64,000 bases of DNA, taken from the NCBI GenBank assembly GCA_012932295.1, contig JAAONU010000001.1, forward strand, positions 3,681,104-3,745,103, in the 5' to 3' direction. The translations under genes and the position numbers were made by a program. Below, one piece after another: positions 13,478 through 26,440 of this stretch (within the stretch, counting starts at the first letter, position 1; each line of letters starts with the position of its first letter). The notes below the pieces were generated by a model. It was not told the origin of the DNA. It did no database searches and saw only the letters and a list, made by a program, of their open reading frames with translations. The DNA is from Cyclina sinensis (Eukaryota; Mollusca; Bivalvia; Venerida; Veneridae).

Positions 13478-13914
13478 TTATTGGGTGTAACCCATTGGAT
13501 GTTTTCTAAGCAGCGAAATTGCCAACAATAAATTTTTGGAGCAAATCCTTTTAATCTAAAAGAGGCATACCCTAAAACCTAAAGTATTATATTTTCTTTA
13601 AAATCCTGTAAATGATTTGAATGAATTATTCCCTAAAGGCAAGGTGTCGGTCAAAAATCTAATTTCGCAACAGGTAAACTTAATCTTCATATAGAGAGTT
13701 GATGTTTGGTCGGATAGCTATTTATTCCAAATAAATATTTACTAAATGTCTAAATGCCACAAGGAACAAAATTTTAACATATGATCTTCCTTAAGTTATC
13801 AATTATTTTTCATTCTATGGTGAATCAGCCAAAAAACCAAATGAACAGGATAACATCGGTTTTTGTTGATTATGTCCCTGTAATTCAAACATTGTTGGCT
13901 TTATATTTGTATAG
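13478..13914. other. Spacer, nothing recognised
   Basis: AT-rich sequence between two repeats. No gene is seen. Confidence 0.45.
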
Positions 13915-14070
13915 AAGTACAAGAATAATAACTGTTACAGGCTTACTAACCTAAGCACACACACGGGTTGTCAATATTGGTAAAATCCAACTCACTACTC
14001 TCACAAAATATGTGGTAAACGAAAAACGAAAGCGAGGGTTATAGTATAAGTTGTACATTAAACACAAAAA
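13915..14070 (+). repeat. Dispersed repeat, copy 2
   Basis: Second copy of the repeat at 8520-8700, in the same orientation, with the shared block ACGAAAAACGAAAGCGAGGG. It has small indels relative to copy 1. Confidence 0.65.
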
Positions 14071-15246
14071 TAAGTAAAAGGAGTTTGTTCTAAGAGATGG
14101 ACATTTTACTTTATAAATCTATACAGCAAAAGGAAGATTTAATGAAAACTAAAAACTACGATCACTTTCGTGTTCATTTACATGACCTTTTGCGTACACT
14201 GTAACCAAAGCCCTGTACTCTAAGTATAGGAGTTCACTTTAATTCTATAATCGTCTGCAACAGGTTCAGTAAACTAGACATTAGGTCAAATATCGTCTGC
14301 TTATAAGTCATAAATTATATTTGCTTACAAACGTAGGAGACTCATAATGTAATGAATACCTTAAAGTACAAGATATACTACACATTTGACTAAATGTTGC
14401 TATATATCTTGTCACAATGCTATATATTCCTGTTTAAAGATTTAAGATGATAGTATACTTTTCGGATTTCTTTATATTTTTTTTTTCTGTAACACAAAAT
14501 CTACTAGTAATTATTGTTTTTTCATACTTTTCATTTTTCTTGGATATTCAATCAGCATTTGTGTCCAAAAAAAGAGAAAAATATTGCAATCGTAGTTAAT
14601 ATCTGCAATATCGACCAAACAGCATCCCGACTTGCAGCGCCTCCTACAGACTATTACTGGACTTGTACCGACGAACCAGAGTTGATTTGATATAATCATA
14701 AAACAAACCAAACCTAGCATTTATTCAACGTGATTTTTTGTGAACGTGTTGACGTCTGTTACCAGACTCACCTACAAACCATGCCGTAGTCGATGTTTCA
14801 AACTACATTTGTTTGCTATATTTTACATTTTACATGGCTTTTCAATGCTTTAAGACCTTAAAATAACTACCATTGAGTGTCACCTCTCACATAAACATTG
14901 TACAACATGTTGTTTCTTATTCAGCCGGGGGCACCATGTACAAGAGCATTCAGTGTGATATTAATCAAGTGTATAGGCCTGCGTATTTTAACTGTTCTGT
15001 TCTTCTATAAATCTGATTTCTGCTTATTTCCTGTTAAACGCAGTGTTGCTCTAATAAAACACAGAAATACGTATGTGTTCTTATGAACAATATAGCATGC
15101 TTGTGAGTTAAACTAACACACCTGATTGCCTATTTTGGAATGTCGCATAAAAGATTATCTAAGACAGTATAAGCATCTATGGCTTGGTCTTCTTAGCGTG
15201 CTCCTGTTGTTTCATATAATTATGTAATTTATCATTACATATTATC
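14071..15246. other. Spacer, nothing recognised
   Basis: No gene is seen. Two small open frames (14511-14720 minus and 14898-15086 plus) show no domain. Confidence 0.45.
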
Positions 15247-15976
15247 ACAAGTATTAGCATTTCCAAAAATGCTTGAAATCGCCCTTCAGCCACGTATGAC
15301 GTCTTATCCATAGATGCATGAATTTCATGCTCGTCATTCATTAATTTGATAATTTTATAACATGCTTTGCAGTGAAAAGAATATAAGAATATTACATGTG
15401 CAATTTAAACAGAATAAATTTAAGGTAACAAATACGATATTGCCCTGACTCTTATCAGGCATATATAAAACTAGGATATATCCTGATAGAACTCCTCGCA
15501 CTGGTTTCGTCACGCTTTGCTACTGTTTCTGTACTGATCAGGGGAAGTAACCGCTGCGGGGAGTTTGTATCCTGATTAGAATCGCCCGGAAGCAAGCATT
15601 TATTTTTTTTCTAGAAGTGCAAGTTTTGGAAAAACAAACAAAACATACTCTTATTTAGACTACATTCTCTAGTTAGAAATGACATGTAGCCAAAAATATT
15701 GCGATTATTCTGTGTTTATCTTGCAAGAGCCTGAAGACTGGTACTGAGTTCGTGAATTGATCATGGTATTTTTCAGTTGTACGAATAAGTAACCCGACAA
15801 ACATGGCGGTTGGGCGAGTCCATTTACGCATCCCTTGCTGAAGTTTTTTGACGTCCATTTTGTTATCATGTGATATGTATAATGTGCTTTGATTGGCTAA
15901 AGGCAGACGGTGTACAGGCAAAACTGTTCAAATCTTGTTAATTGTATATATCGCCGTCCAGGAACGGCGATAATAA
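15247..15976 (+). repeat. 722-bp repeat, copy 2
   Basis: Direct copy of 12756-13477 with scattered substitutions and a few small indels, ending in the same ATCGCCGT/ACGGCGAT hairpin. Similarity stops just after the hairpin. One arm of the 5' subterminal repeat has one change (ATCGCCCTTC). Confidence 0.75.
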
Positions 15977-18900
15977 TGAACCGAAAGCTACGGTACCTGC
16001 CTGCAAATGTGTATTGTTCGGACTGTAGTCCTGTAACTAACCTGTGCAGAATTTGATATCGTTGTCTGTGTGTCGTTAGCCTAAATCTTAATTGTAATTC
16101 TTTTTTTTTTTTTTTTTTTTTTTTTGTATTTATGGTTTTATATGAACTGACATTGGCCATGATCTACATTTATTTATGGCTCGTTATTTCTGACAGACGA
16201 CTGCCGATACGCAAATTGTCAATTATTATACGAACATGTGTTATGATTTGCACGCCATTAAGTAGTTAAACCAGACAATTAACATGAATTAGCCGCAGGT
16301 CAGTGTATTGTCATACCATTGATGACCAAACAATTACTTTATATTGACACACGTAACTCTACATATGTTGAACAAATCATCTTTTTTCAGATAAAAGCTT
16401 TCTGTGTTCATATTATTACACACATCGCTCGTAAATATGATACTACCTGTCTCAACTTGCACGCACTTGAAACTGTATCTCCTAATATTTGCAGGCGTTC
16501 TATTCGAAATGGACTCAGAAGGACCTGCGAAGTATTTTATTTCTTATCTTAAGTGTTAGTGTGAAAAACTCACTTAAGGAACAACAAAAAGACCAATTAT
16601 CATCTGTTTTCAAAAGACTTGTTGACGTTTAATTAGTTATATCAACGGAAATTTTGCATTTATATGTATCAGAGACAACAATATTTACTTGAAGTCTGAA
16701 AACATTTTGAAAGAATAAATCCCAAAGATCTTGAAATTTATCAATTAATAGAGTTGCCTCCCTTTCTGAATATAACCTGTCGGCGCTCAAAAGAGCCAAT
16801 TTTTCAACACATTTTGAAAATATTTTTATCATATATATACACCTTTATCTATCTTTCTGTACCCATAGGGTTAAGTAAAAATTGAAATGTACAAAAGAAT
16901 AGGTGAAAAGAAATGAAAGAAAATTGTCTTCTTTGGCAAACCCTTTTATGGTTAATAGTGACTAACTTTCAACGCCCTGCTTTTACAGTTACTGTAGCTG
17001 ACCTAGTCAGAATTTGAACAATAAAAATTATGTCAGCATTGTAGTCCAAGTTTTACGAAAGACATACATTTAAAGATACACGAAAAATTCGGTCAAGAGT
17101 TAGAATGATAGTTGAGGAGGACATGACTTGTGATAGGAGGTCATTGTACCATTAACAAAATATTTCAAATTGATCTGTTATAAATTATTAATGCATGCTA
17201 ACAGAGTAACACATTGTTAAAGACATTAAAAATTAACCGATCAATTTGTCCTTTTTGTGTTTATCAAACCCATGTTCATATATAATAAATTTGTCAAGAA
17301 AAGCGCTATGTATCAATTCGTAAGTAAGAAAATTAGTAAAATAAAAATTACTTACCTTTATACAGAGCCCTAACAGGCAGCAACTGTCTTCTTTATATTT
17401 TTTCTGCATTGTCTTCTTTTTGTTTATCCAGCAAAAATTTAAGTTCCTGGCGATGCTGCGTTCCCATTAGGATAATAGAATTATTTAACAGTAACGAAAC
17501 GACTGTCAACCATGTTAAGGCAAAACATTGCTTCTATTGATAAAAAGCAAAATTGTTACGACAATGTAAAGAGTTCATCAAAATGCCTTATCTCCATGTT
17601 CGAAAAAGAATGTTATTACATAAAATCATGATTAAACGCTGTGAATTTATTAAATGACCGTCCTCCATTCCCCGTGTGAAACTGGCAGACTTCTGTGGTA
17701 ATATGTTCCTATAATCACATACGGTAACCTTAACTCAGAGCACGTTTACCTGAACGGCTTTTATCCAATATTTCTCTGTCCAATATAATAAACAATAAGT
17801 TTATTATAACATAAATATGACAGCCTGTCTGTTGTAAAACAAGATGTAATTTGTCTCTAAAATTATAAAACATCTACAGTTTTCGTCGAATCTCCATGAG
17901 GAGAAATCTTCATTAGCCTTGTCGATTTTAATCGTAAAAATACATCGTTTTCTGAACACCGTACTTAGTATGTGAATAAGAATTTATTTACATTCTCCAG
18001 ACACCGTATGCATAATAGTCTTATGAATATGTCATGTGATAATGTGACAGCTTGAATCTATTGTAGTCAAAATCAACGTTTCAAGCACGAAATTCTCGTG
18101 CTTGACGGTCATTGAAATCGAGATGTGAATCCTACGAGACTGAAAATAACAAAAGTACCCAACTAGCTTTATGCAGAAATTAAAATATATGATGCTAAAA
18201 CAAATTTAGTCCCTCGGGTGCTCAAACACGCGAGCATTACTACTTTGTCATATTCACTCATACATTTGGGATCTACGAGAAAACGAACGAGAGACATCAA
18301 ACTGACAAACGGCATGTGCAAGCATATAATATTCAACTGTCTTGAATACTGCTTTAAAACTATTAATTGCGGGATAATATAGCTGAATTTTTAATGAATC
18401 CTGGTCGAATGATTTTGCTACCTTCTTACCTCACATAACAAATAACATACGTCAGTCATGTGTTCGGTTATTTTTTAGATATATGCACATCATATTGACG
18501 TCATTATGTATCAAGTAGAGATAAAATATACAAAAACTCAATGCTTATTAAGTTAGTTTATAGAACGCTCATGAAATATCATTAAAGTGTTTCAATTTTG
18601 TTTACCCAAACTATACAAAACAAATAACAAGACAGAATCCAGTCTATTCGACACCTTTAACCTGTGTTCTTATTGTATTTTATCAAGGTCTTCCAGGAGT
18701 TAACAATATATGCCATAGCAAATATCCAAAGTCAACATAATAACTGGTTTATTAATTTTGTTATCGAAAAAAGCAAATAACATTCAACGAACTTTATTAC
18801 GTTTTATAAGCACCGTATCCTAACTGAAACGAGGAGAACGCAATATGCAGGTAAATAATTGTTATATGCTCTCACAATTTATCTTTGCTTACAATAGCTA

Positions 18901-19004
18901 TACATAATAACTAAGCAGCCAAGTCTCAATGATGAATGATCCTTTTGTATCAGACCTACTGATTCTTTAATTTAACTGGTTCATCGTACAAGGATGGGAA
19001 AGGT
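15977..19004. other. Gene-poor stretch with a poly-T run
   Basis: No gene was recognised. A run of about 26 T at 16100-16126 is the only low-complexity feature. Small open frames at 16319-16552 (plus) and 16629-16832 (minus) have no domain signature. Confidence 0.45.
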
Positions 19005-19495
19005 TAGCTACTAGAAACCAGCTATCAGAACCTGGCTACTTGTCTTAAGAAATGTAAGCTTTAACAAACCAGCTACCAGTGCCTTTCTACTCGTCTGGAG
19101 AAAACTTAGCTCCGAGAAACCAGCTATCAGTAGCTGACTACTCGTCTGGAGAAAACTTAGCTCCTAGAAACCAGCTATCAGTAGCTGATTACTTGTCTGG
19201 TGAAAACTTAGCTCCTAGAAACCAGCTATCAGTAGCTGATTACTTGTCTGGAGAAAACTAACTCCGAGAAACCAGCTATCAGTAGCTGATTACTCGTCTG
19301 GAGAAAACTTAGCTCCTAGAAACCAGATACCAGTAGCTGACTACTTGTTTGGTGAAAAGTTAGCTCATTGAAACCAGCTACCATTACCTGGCTACTTCTC
19401 TGGAGAACAGTTAGCCCCTAGAAACCAGATACCAGTACCTGGCTACCTGTCTGAAGAAAAGTTAGATCCTAGAAACCAGATACAAGTACCTGTTA
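19005..19495 (+). repeat. Minisatellite, 51-bp unit
   Basis: About nine tandem copies contain AAACTTAGCTCCTAGAAACC and CAGCTATCAGTAGCTGATTA. The middle copies are well conserved and both ends are diverged. The unit length is a multiple of three, so a short open frame reading SGENLAPRNQLSVADY repeats in it. That is a by-product of the unit, not evidence for a gene. Confidence 0.9.
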
Positions 19496-20126
19496 GCTAT
19501 TAGTTACCATATTTTACAAGAAGTAGGTAGTACTACTTACCTGGATGTTGTTCATGGTGCCCCGGTATAGGTTAAAATAGTTACATCATTTGCTAAAAGT
19601 ACAAGAATTGACCATTTTTATTTTACTTATGCACATTGCAGTACTGTTCAAGGTATCGTTGACATTTTTTATTCGGCGTAGCTGTATTAAAATCGATTTT
19701 GACCTACATTTGTAACGAATGAAACTGTTAGATACAAAATCTTCAGCTGAAGAAGGAAGTTTGCCATTGGTTAAAAGTATTGATGATATGAAATGTTAGA
19801 GCAAAAACCGTAATTGTTAGTTTAATTGCCTCTGAAAATATTGCAATAATGATAACATTTATATAGTCGTAAATTAAATATCAAAATGATTTAACGACAA
19901 AAAATTATACTAAGTGAAATAAATATATAATAAATATGACTGAAATTTAATTTATTTTACTGAAAATGATATTGACACTTTTAGCATTAACCTTAACATT
20001 TTTGCAGCCTAAACAGTTATGGACATAGGACATTCGATTACTACACGCGTTAAATGTTTGCCAAAACCTATTCTATTACAAGGCAATAATTTTGTACTAT
20101 CTAAGCCGATCATCGCTTTTAAAGAT

Positions 20127-20790
20127 ATTTCTTGTTCAACATTATGACTGGTTACCAGTGACTGTCTTCCTACTTTTTGTAGCTATAGCTACTATAAGAT
20201 ATTTGTTGTTCGACGTTATGACTGGTTACCAGTGACTGTCTTCCTACTTTTTGTAGCTTTAGCTACTGTAAGATATTTGTTGTTCGACGTTAAGACTGCT
20301 TACCAGTGACTGTCTTCCTACTTTTTGTAGCTATAGCTACTATAAGATATTTGTTGTTCCACATTATGACTGGTTACCAGTGACTGTCTTCCTACTTTTT
20401 GTAGCTATAGCTACTATAAGATATTTGTTGTTCGACGTTATGACTGGTTACCAGTGACTGTCTTCCTACTTTTTGTAGCTGTAGCTACATAAGATATTTG
20501 TTGTTCAACATAATGACAGGTTACAAGTTACTGTCTTCCTACTTTTTTAGCTGTAGCTACTATAAGACATTTGTTGTTTAACATTATGACTGGTTACAAG
20601 TCACTGTCTTCCTACTTTTTGTAGCTGTAGCTACTATAATATATCTGTTGTTCAACATTATGACTGGTTACAAGTCACTGTCTTCCTACTTTTTGTAGCT
20701 GTAGCTACATAAGATATTTGTTGTTCGATGTTATGACTGGTTACCAGTCACTGGCTTCCTATTTCTTTTGTAGCTGGCTACTATAAAAGG
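20127..20790 (+). repeat. Minisatellite, about 74-bp unit
   Basis: There are nine tandem copies of a unit containing CTGGTTACCAG (perfect palindrome), CTGTCTTCCTACTTTTTGTAGC and TAGCTATAGCTA (perfect palindrome). Each unit can therefore form two small hairpins. Copies 6 to 8 share derived changes (TTACAAGT), a sign of local duplication. Confidence 0.92.
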
Positions 20791-21552
20791 ATAAGTTTCC
20801 CATCATCATACACGTCAAAATCACACGGCAAAAATGCAGGCGGACTACTTGAATCAAAAGAGACATACCATTAAATTATATTATTACTTTCCTTCAAAGT
20901 CATCTAAATGTGAATGATACCGAACAACTCATTACCCAGTGTCAAAATTTTAGGCAAAGATTCTGTCTGTAGGTTTTTAACTTATATACTTGTCACCATT
21001 AAAAGGCAATTGTGTCGTAGAAAGTGCACGACTCAAAACGTGTACGTCTATACAAAAAAGGTTGTGTACTGTATAATTATCACGATGTTTAATTTCAAAA
21101 CTATTACAATAATTGACAGTGAACTATCTCTCAAGTTGCTGAAACTTATTCCTTGAAATTTTTTAATTACTCTCTAACAATGTGTTGAATACCATTGTGG
21201 TTTGACAAATAAGTTTTAAATGGACAGATGGCTTTTAAGTTGTCTATTTTCAAAGAGAAAGCCACAAAATGCTCCCATGTAATGTGACAGGCAGATATGA
21301 GAGGGGTGTTCATCAAATAAGCAAAGGTTCTTCTACTATTATCACAAAATAGTGTTGAAATTAAAAGGAACCAAATTCGTTCACTTCTCTTTCAAATTTG
21401 ATTTATAAAATGCTGTCTATGCGTTTGAATTACGGCGATTGGTTTGCAAAACAAACATTAAAGCAATCAGCTATAATATGCAAGTAAAAAACGTAAGTAC
21501 ACGTTTCCTCGTGTTTACGAGATTTTTTTCGTAAGTGACATACTTGTGGAAA
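20791..21552. other. Spacer between minisatellites
   Basis: AT-rich sequence, no gene recognised. A short open frame at 20914-21156 has no domain. Confidence 0.4.
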
Positions 21553-22005
21553 TGTAACATCTGATGTCCTCTCGAAGAACTAATTTCAAACTTTGTAACA
21601 TCTGATGTCCTCTCGAAGAACTAATTTCAAACTTTGTTACATATGATATCCACTCGAAGAACTAATTTCAAACTTTGTTACATCTGATGTCCACTCGAAG
21701 AACTAATTTCAAACTTTGTTACATCTGATGTCCACTCGAAGAACTAATTTCAAACTTTGTTACATCTGATGTCCACTCGAAGAACTAATTTCAAACTTTG
21801 TTACATCTGATGTCCACTCGAAGAACTAATTTCAAACTTTGTTACATCTGATGTCCACTCGAAGAACTAATTTCAAACTTTGTTACATCTGATGTCCACT
21901 CGAAGAACTAATTTCAAACTTTGTTACATCTGATGTCCTCTCGAAGAACTAATTTCAAACTTTGTTACATCTGATGTCCTCTCGAAGAACTTATTTCAAA
22001 CTTTG
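21553..22005 (+). repeat. Minisatellite, 41-bp unit
   Basis: Eleven nearly identical tandem copies contain CTCGAAGAACTAATTTCAAA and TTACATCTGATGTCC. Copies start every 41 bases with no spacers. The inner copies differ from the flanking ones by a single base (CCACTCG against CCTCTCG), suggesting recent unequal exchange. Confidence 0.95.
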
Positions 22006-22874
22006 AAAGAAACAAACATTCTTAATCATTTTTAAATGTATTTCTTTATAAAGCAGAAACTGTAGATGGTTACAACTATCCCCAGATTGCAAAGCCTGCA
22101 TTCTAACATTTTTACGTTGTCAATTGTCTACGTATAATTCTGCTGCGTAACGCCTGTTGTTGACAAGATCGATGTGGAAACACATACTGCTGTATAAGAA
22201 ATATCAAACAGTCTATGTGTCTTTACTGACTCTTTCAGTTCTACTTGTTTTATCTCCACCCATTCTCTTATTTCCAGATCCCATTGTTATTTAGTACACT
22301 CAAAGATCAGGGAAAAGGAAGCGAGATGTTATTTGTCCAGATATCTGCAGTATGTAAGAACAAAGAAAGCAAGTAAATGATTTGGTCTAAGCAATTTTAC
22401 ACCATACACATCGCCAATCTGTAAACGTCATGTTGGTCAAAACAGCAGCTGTATTGGGGAAAACATTTAAATTGAATGATATCAGATTGACTACAACACT
22501 TGTGTCTGTCAGGGCTGTATTTAAAATGTAGCGCACGTATTTTGTGAAAAAATCAATTTGCAATGACATAATATCATAGTATTCATTGATGTAGAAATGT
22601 GGTTTCAAAATTGCTGTTACTTTGCACATTTCATGTTTAAATTTATGAAACTTAAGCACCTTCTATTTGTAATGCAGAAATTAAGAATTCATATACAGCA
22701 AATGAAGCAAAAAAGCATTGCTCTTCTTGTTTAGACACGTCTAAAGTTCATTTCTTGGTGCAACTACATGTTTCAAAAAAGTTAGCAAGCGATATTAGGT
22801 TCGGCAAAGTCGGTTCGAAAAAAGTCCAGCAGTCTTCCTATAGCTCAGTCTTTCTTGATATCACCCCGTTATAA
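22006..22874. other. Spacer, nothing recognised
   Basis: No gene is seen. An open frame at 22387-22659 on the minus strand shows no domain. Confidence 0.4.
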
Positions 22875-23040
22875 AACAACAGTAGTGTAAAGGTGATGAT
22901 ACACAGCATTTGTAATCGAGGTTTCACGAGTTCAACTCCCCACTCCACCGCTAACATTACTTACCGTCTTTCGAATGCGACGTTTTACCGGGGACTTAAT
23001 TATACATTAAACATGTATCAGAAATCAGAAGAGTCAGTGA
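22875..23040 (+). repeat. tRNA-derived SINE, degraded
   Basis: A tRNA-like head (B-box-like GAGTTCAACTCCCC near 22928) is followed by TTTCGAATGCGACGTTTTACC. The latter corresponds to TTTCGGATGAGACGTTAAACC near 46294. Both continue into a similar ACATGTA tail. Sharing of this body with the repeat at 46.3 kb supports a SINE family. Confidence 0.5.
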
Positions 23041-24544
23041 AATTGAATTCCACAACTTTAAATTAAACTCATCTGGTGGAAGGTGGCGTTGGTCAAATGG
23101 CTGAGCGGTACAATTGATAAATAAATTTAAAACAAAGAAATACACAGTTAACTTAGTAAATTCTTTATTACGAGCGTATAACCTGTACATGTAGTTGATT
23201 TTATTCTGTGTAAAATTTTGCATACTTAGTGTTATTTACTTGATCCTTGCATGAATAGTTTTTTTTTAATTTTGTAATATTTTTTCTGAAACAGGAGTTG
23301 TTGTATGACAGAAGAAACCTAGCCTTTAAGACAGTTCAACTGTTGTTGTTTTTTTTCTGAAAAGTAATTTACCTAAATTGCTTTTCTTGCAAAGTGATGA
23401 ACATTTTGCTTTGACAGCTAAACTTTCCCGATTAATAACTACGAGACTTTTATTCTATTTACGTCATGCTGTCGTCTGTAAACACCTGAGACCAAGTCTT
23501 TAGGTCATACCTGCTGCGGGAATATCTATATTATTTATTGTGTCATTTACCTCATCTGCTTCCTTTACTTAACAGATAGATTTAGAATCACATGTCCGCA
23601 AATCTAGAAAATAGCATTTAGATTTATTTTTCTTGATTTTAGAAGTCCCCTAACAAAATATATTTGCAATAGATAAGGAAAAGACTGGTACACAAATGAA
23701 CAATAAAATAAGCAGCCCAAAACAAATCCAAAATGAATGTCAAAATCATACTAAAATGTATGTATTTCGGTATTTTCTATCAGGTAACAAGTCACCATTT
23801 AATATACAGAAAGTACATAAGTTATCATTTTGAATAAAATATAAAAATCAGATGTATAACTAATGAATGAGATGGACAGAAAGAAAGGGTGAGACAAAAC
23901 GTTCATTTAAAAATGTATATTCAAACAAGGTGTACTCCTTCGCACACTTTACACTTGACTTGAATAAATGGTCTCAAACTGTATTTATACGGAATACTGC
24001 GGGAAAGCTTGACGTTCTTAAAAAAGACCGAACATAACGGTCAGGCCCAATGGCGTCTATGTTTTAATCTAAGCTGCCCAATTGAAAAAGAAGCTATTTA
24101 CCAGAGCACAAGCTCGAAGGCAATAAAAACAAGTATTGTATTACCATCATCTGTCTTTATTTCTGACCTTTACCGTGGAAAGACATTCGATGCGGCTTCG
24201 CCGGGAGCAATGTTAAAAGGCTAGTCACAGATAGCATTCATTAATTTGTTATTTAACTTATGAGTATTAATAATGGTAAATCGGAAAACACACAAAATAG
24301 CATTTTCTCAACAATTCACAAATATAACTGTGACAGACCTCAATCGATTTCTCTCTGAAGTTGTTCAATTAATGTAATTTCTCTCCATTTCTTCACTATA
24401 AAATAATATGCTGTAATATTGTTTTAATGACCCCCTTTTGGCAAATGTAATCTATAATATAAAGATAGGTTTTTTCATAAAGTCTTTGCTTGCTTTTTGG
24501 TGTTAACATGGTGAACATGAAAAATAAATGCAAAGCAAGTCCAG
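23041..24544. other. Gene-poor stretch
   Basis: No gene was recognised. Near 23091-23115 there is a tRNA-Ser-like 5' fragment (AATGGCTGAGCGG) without a matching B box. The open frame at 24009-24224 has no domain. Confidence 0.4.
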
Positions 24545-24790
24545 GAAGAAAAAGGTGTAATTGCGACTAAATTGCACCCGTCGTTATCACTACGTTCAGT
24601 GATTGTGGAGAAAAAAATAAAAATTCAAAAGGTTTTTCTCCGGCATAATTTCCGTTCCATTTCCTGTATGTTTTTGTCAAAGCGAAATAAAATGATATTA
24701 TATTCGCATCCGTTGCATATTTTGTATAATCTAGAAGGCTATGGGGTAAATTAATTATGTGTTGGTCAAAATAAACCTGCGTCAATTTCG
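24545..24790 (+). repeat. Four-copy dispersed repeat, copy a
   Basis: Member of a diverged family also seen at 28495-28715, 30780-31000 and 33885-34100. Shared landmarks in order: GGAAGAAA, GTAATTG, CTACGT, CCNTTCCATTTCCTGTA and a stretch containing AAAATGA. All copies are in the same orientation. The class is unknown. Confidence 0.5.
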
Positions 24791-25609
24791 TTTATGACTA
24801 TAATGATGAATGATAAACATACTTTGAAAGAAGGTTAATGACACCGGAGAGCTTTAAAACCCCAAACAGTTAATATGAAAGTAGTGTGACGACTTGCCCC
24901 GCCTTCTGTCCCTCTTCTGTAGGGGAGGTAATCCAATGGCTTCCGTATTCTTCGACCTTATCCGGTCCTTTACAACCCTAACTACAACCAATGATGGCGC
25001 TTGTATATTGTCAATATGGAGTTGATTAAAGGTTTTTTATTTATTGCAAATAAGTCGTTGTTGTTGTTGTTATTGTGGTGATGGTGTAGGTACGTCTATG
25101 GTCTTACGTTAAATTATTCGGTACAAATCTACTTTCCTGACTCCCAACGCTTTTATCGATTTTGAATCCTCCAGTGTCACTGAGTGAGGTAGGCGGGACA
25201 AAGTTTACATAACAAGACAGACTATATATACGAATTCACTCAATGATTTCACTTACCCAGATATTGAAGATATTGCAAATCGACTAAATATCTGAAAATA
25301 CCTGGTTGCTGATTAAGACCCCAGGAAAAGGGCAGAGTGAACTATAAAAGAATTCTTTAAGAAAGCCAATCCTACGTTGACAGCTCTGTTCTGCCTACCA
25401 CACCAAATCAATCCGACAATTCTAAGTCGTTGAAATGTGAAAATTCATGGGTGAGATGGGGAAGTAAAATTGTACCGAGTTACTAAAATAAATTAATCGA
25501 CAAAGTTAAATCACAACAAATTTACATATTGCCTAGTGACTTATTGTCACAACTGAACATATTCTTAAAACTTCATGAGCGTGTACCTTTTTTCTTGTTT
25601 TAGACTGGA
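24791..25609. other. Spacer, nothing recognised
   Basis: No gene is seen. It holds a GTT run near 25055-25075 and a short GC-richer patch at 24890-25010 without a recognisable frame. Confidence 0.4.
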
Positions 25610-26440
25610 CAACATGGAGAAATTAATATGGCTTTTTATCTTCTTTAATTTATAAATCAAATCTCTATAAAGCACTGGTTGAGAAATACCTTGTTGCAGT
25701 AATGTTTTTAAACTTCAGTTGTATTTTTTACTTAAATCTGGGTATCGGTGATAAAACTTGCAAAACGTTTTTCTTAGTTTGTGGTCCCGATAACCCTGTT
25801 TCAAAAGTTTTTTTTCTGTTATACAAATATTGAGTTCATTGAAATCTTTAACATTGTTACAAGCTGTAGGGAAGCAAACAAGCTATGAAATATAAACCTC
25901 ATAAGATGTGCGTGGGACATCACCATCTAATAATAGATCATTTACAATCATTTCTTTATCGTATATTTTTGCAGTTACAAAACCATTTTAAATAGAAAGA
26001 TTTAGATCAAGAAAGTTTGCTTGCTTTTCTGGAGTTTGCTTTATTAAGCTGGAGTTCATTTGGATATAATTTATTGACCAGAGATTGAAAATGGTTATTA
26101 TCAATATTTAACAAATCGTCAAGATACCTCGAGGTGTTGATAAAGGCTGTAATAATGTCATCTTGAAGTTCACTAGAAAGAGATAACATGAAGTCTCTTT
26201 CATAGCAATATATAAACAGATCAGCAACAAGGGATAGGTTGTACCCCTGGGGACGTCTATTACCTGTTTATAAAGAGAAGCTCCAAATCTGACATAAATA
26301 TTAAGTAAAAAAGAGAGCGACTCGATCATGTCTTGACAAGTCCATTATATATAATTATCATAAGAACCAGCTGTAAAAAGAAATGCTCTATATTCATTGC
26401 AAGCGATGTAGGTTTTATTTTCTCTTGCTATATATAAGAG
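25610..26440 (-). pseudogene. Degraded retroelement reverse transcriptase
   Basis: Read from 26440 downward, three shifted frames give fragments of one reverse transcriptase. The first is ACNEYRAFFTAG with RFGASLYKQVIDVPRGTTYP (about 26220-26400). The second is the TSRYLDDLLNIDN catalytic stretch with YPNELQLNKAN (26030-26160). The third is a C-terminal part with LLKQGYRDHKLRKTFCKFYH and LLQQGISQPVLYRDL (25650-25850). Frameshifts and stops separate them, so it is dead. This RT type is widespread in aquatic animals, and I suspect a Penelope-like or related retroelement. The clade is not certain without a search. Confidence 0.65.

Noticed and set aside
19079..19261. Short frame with repeated SGENLAPRNQLSVADY
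   Set aside because: It is a by-product of a 51-bp tandem repeat. Neighbouring copies break the frame.
21553..22005. Regular 41-bp repeats resembling a CRISPR array
   Set aside because: The copies are head-to-tail with no unique spacers, in eukaryotic DNA. It is a minisatellite.
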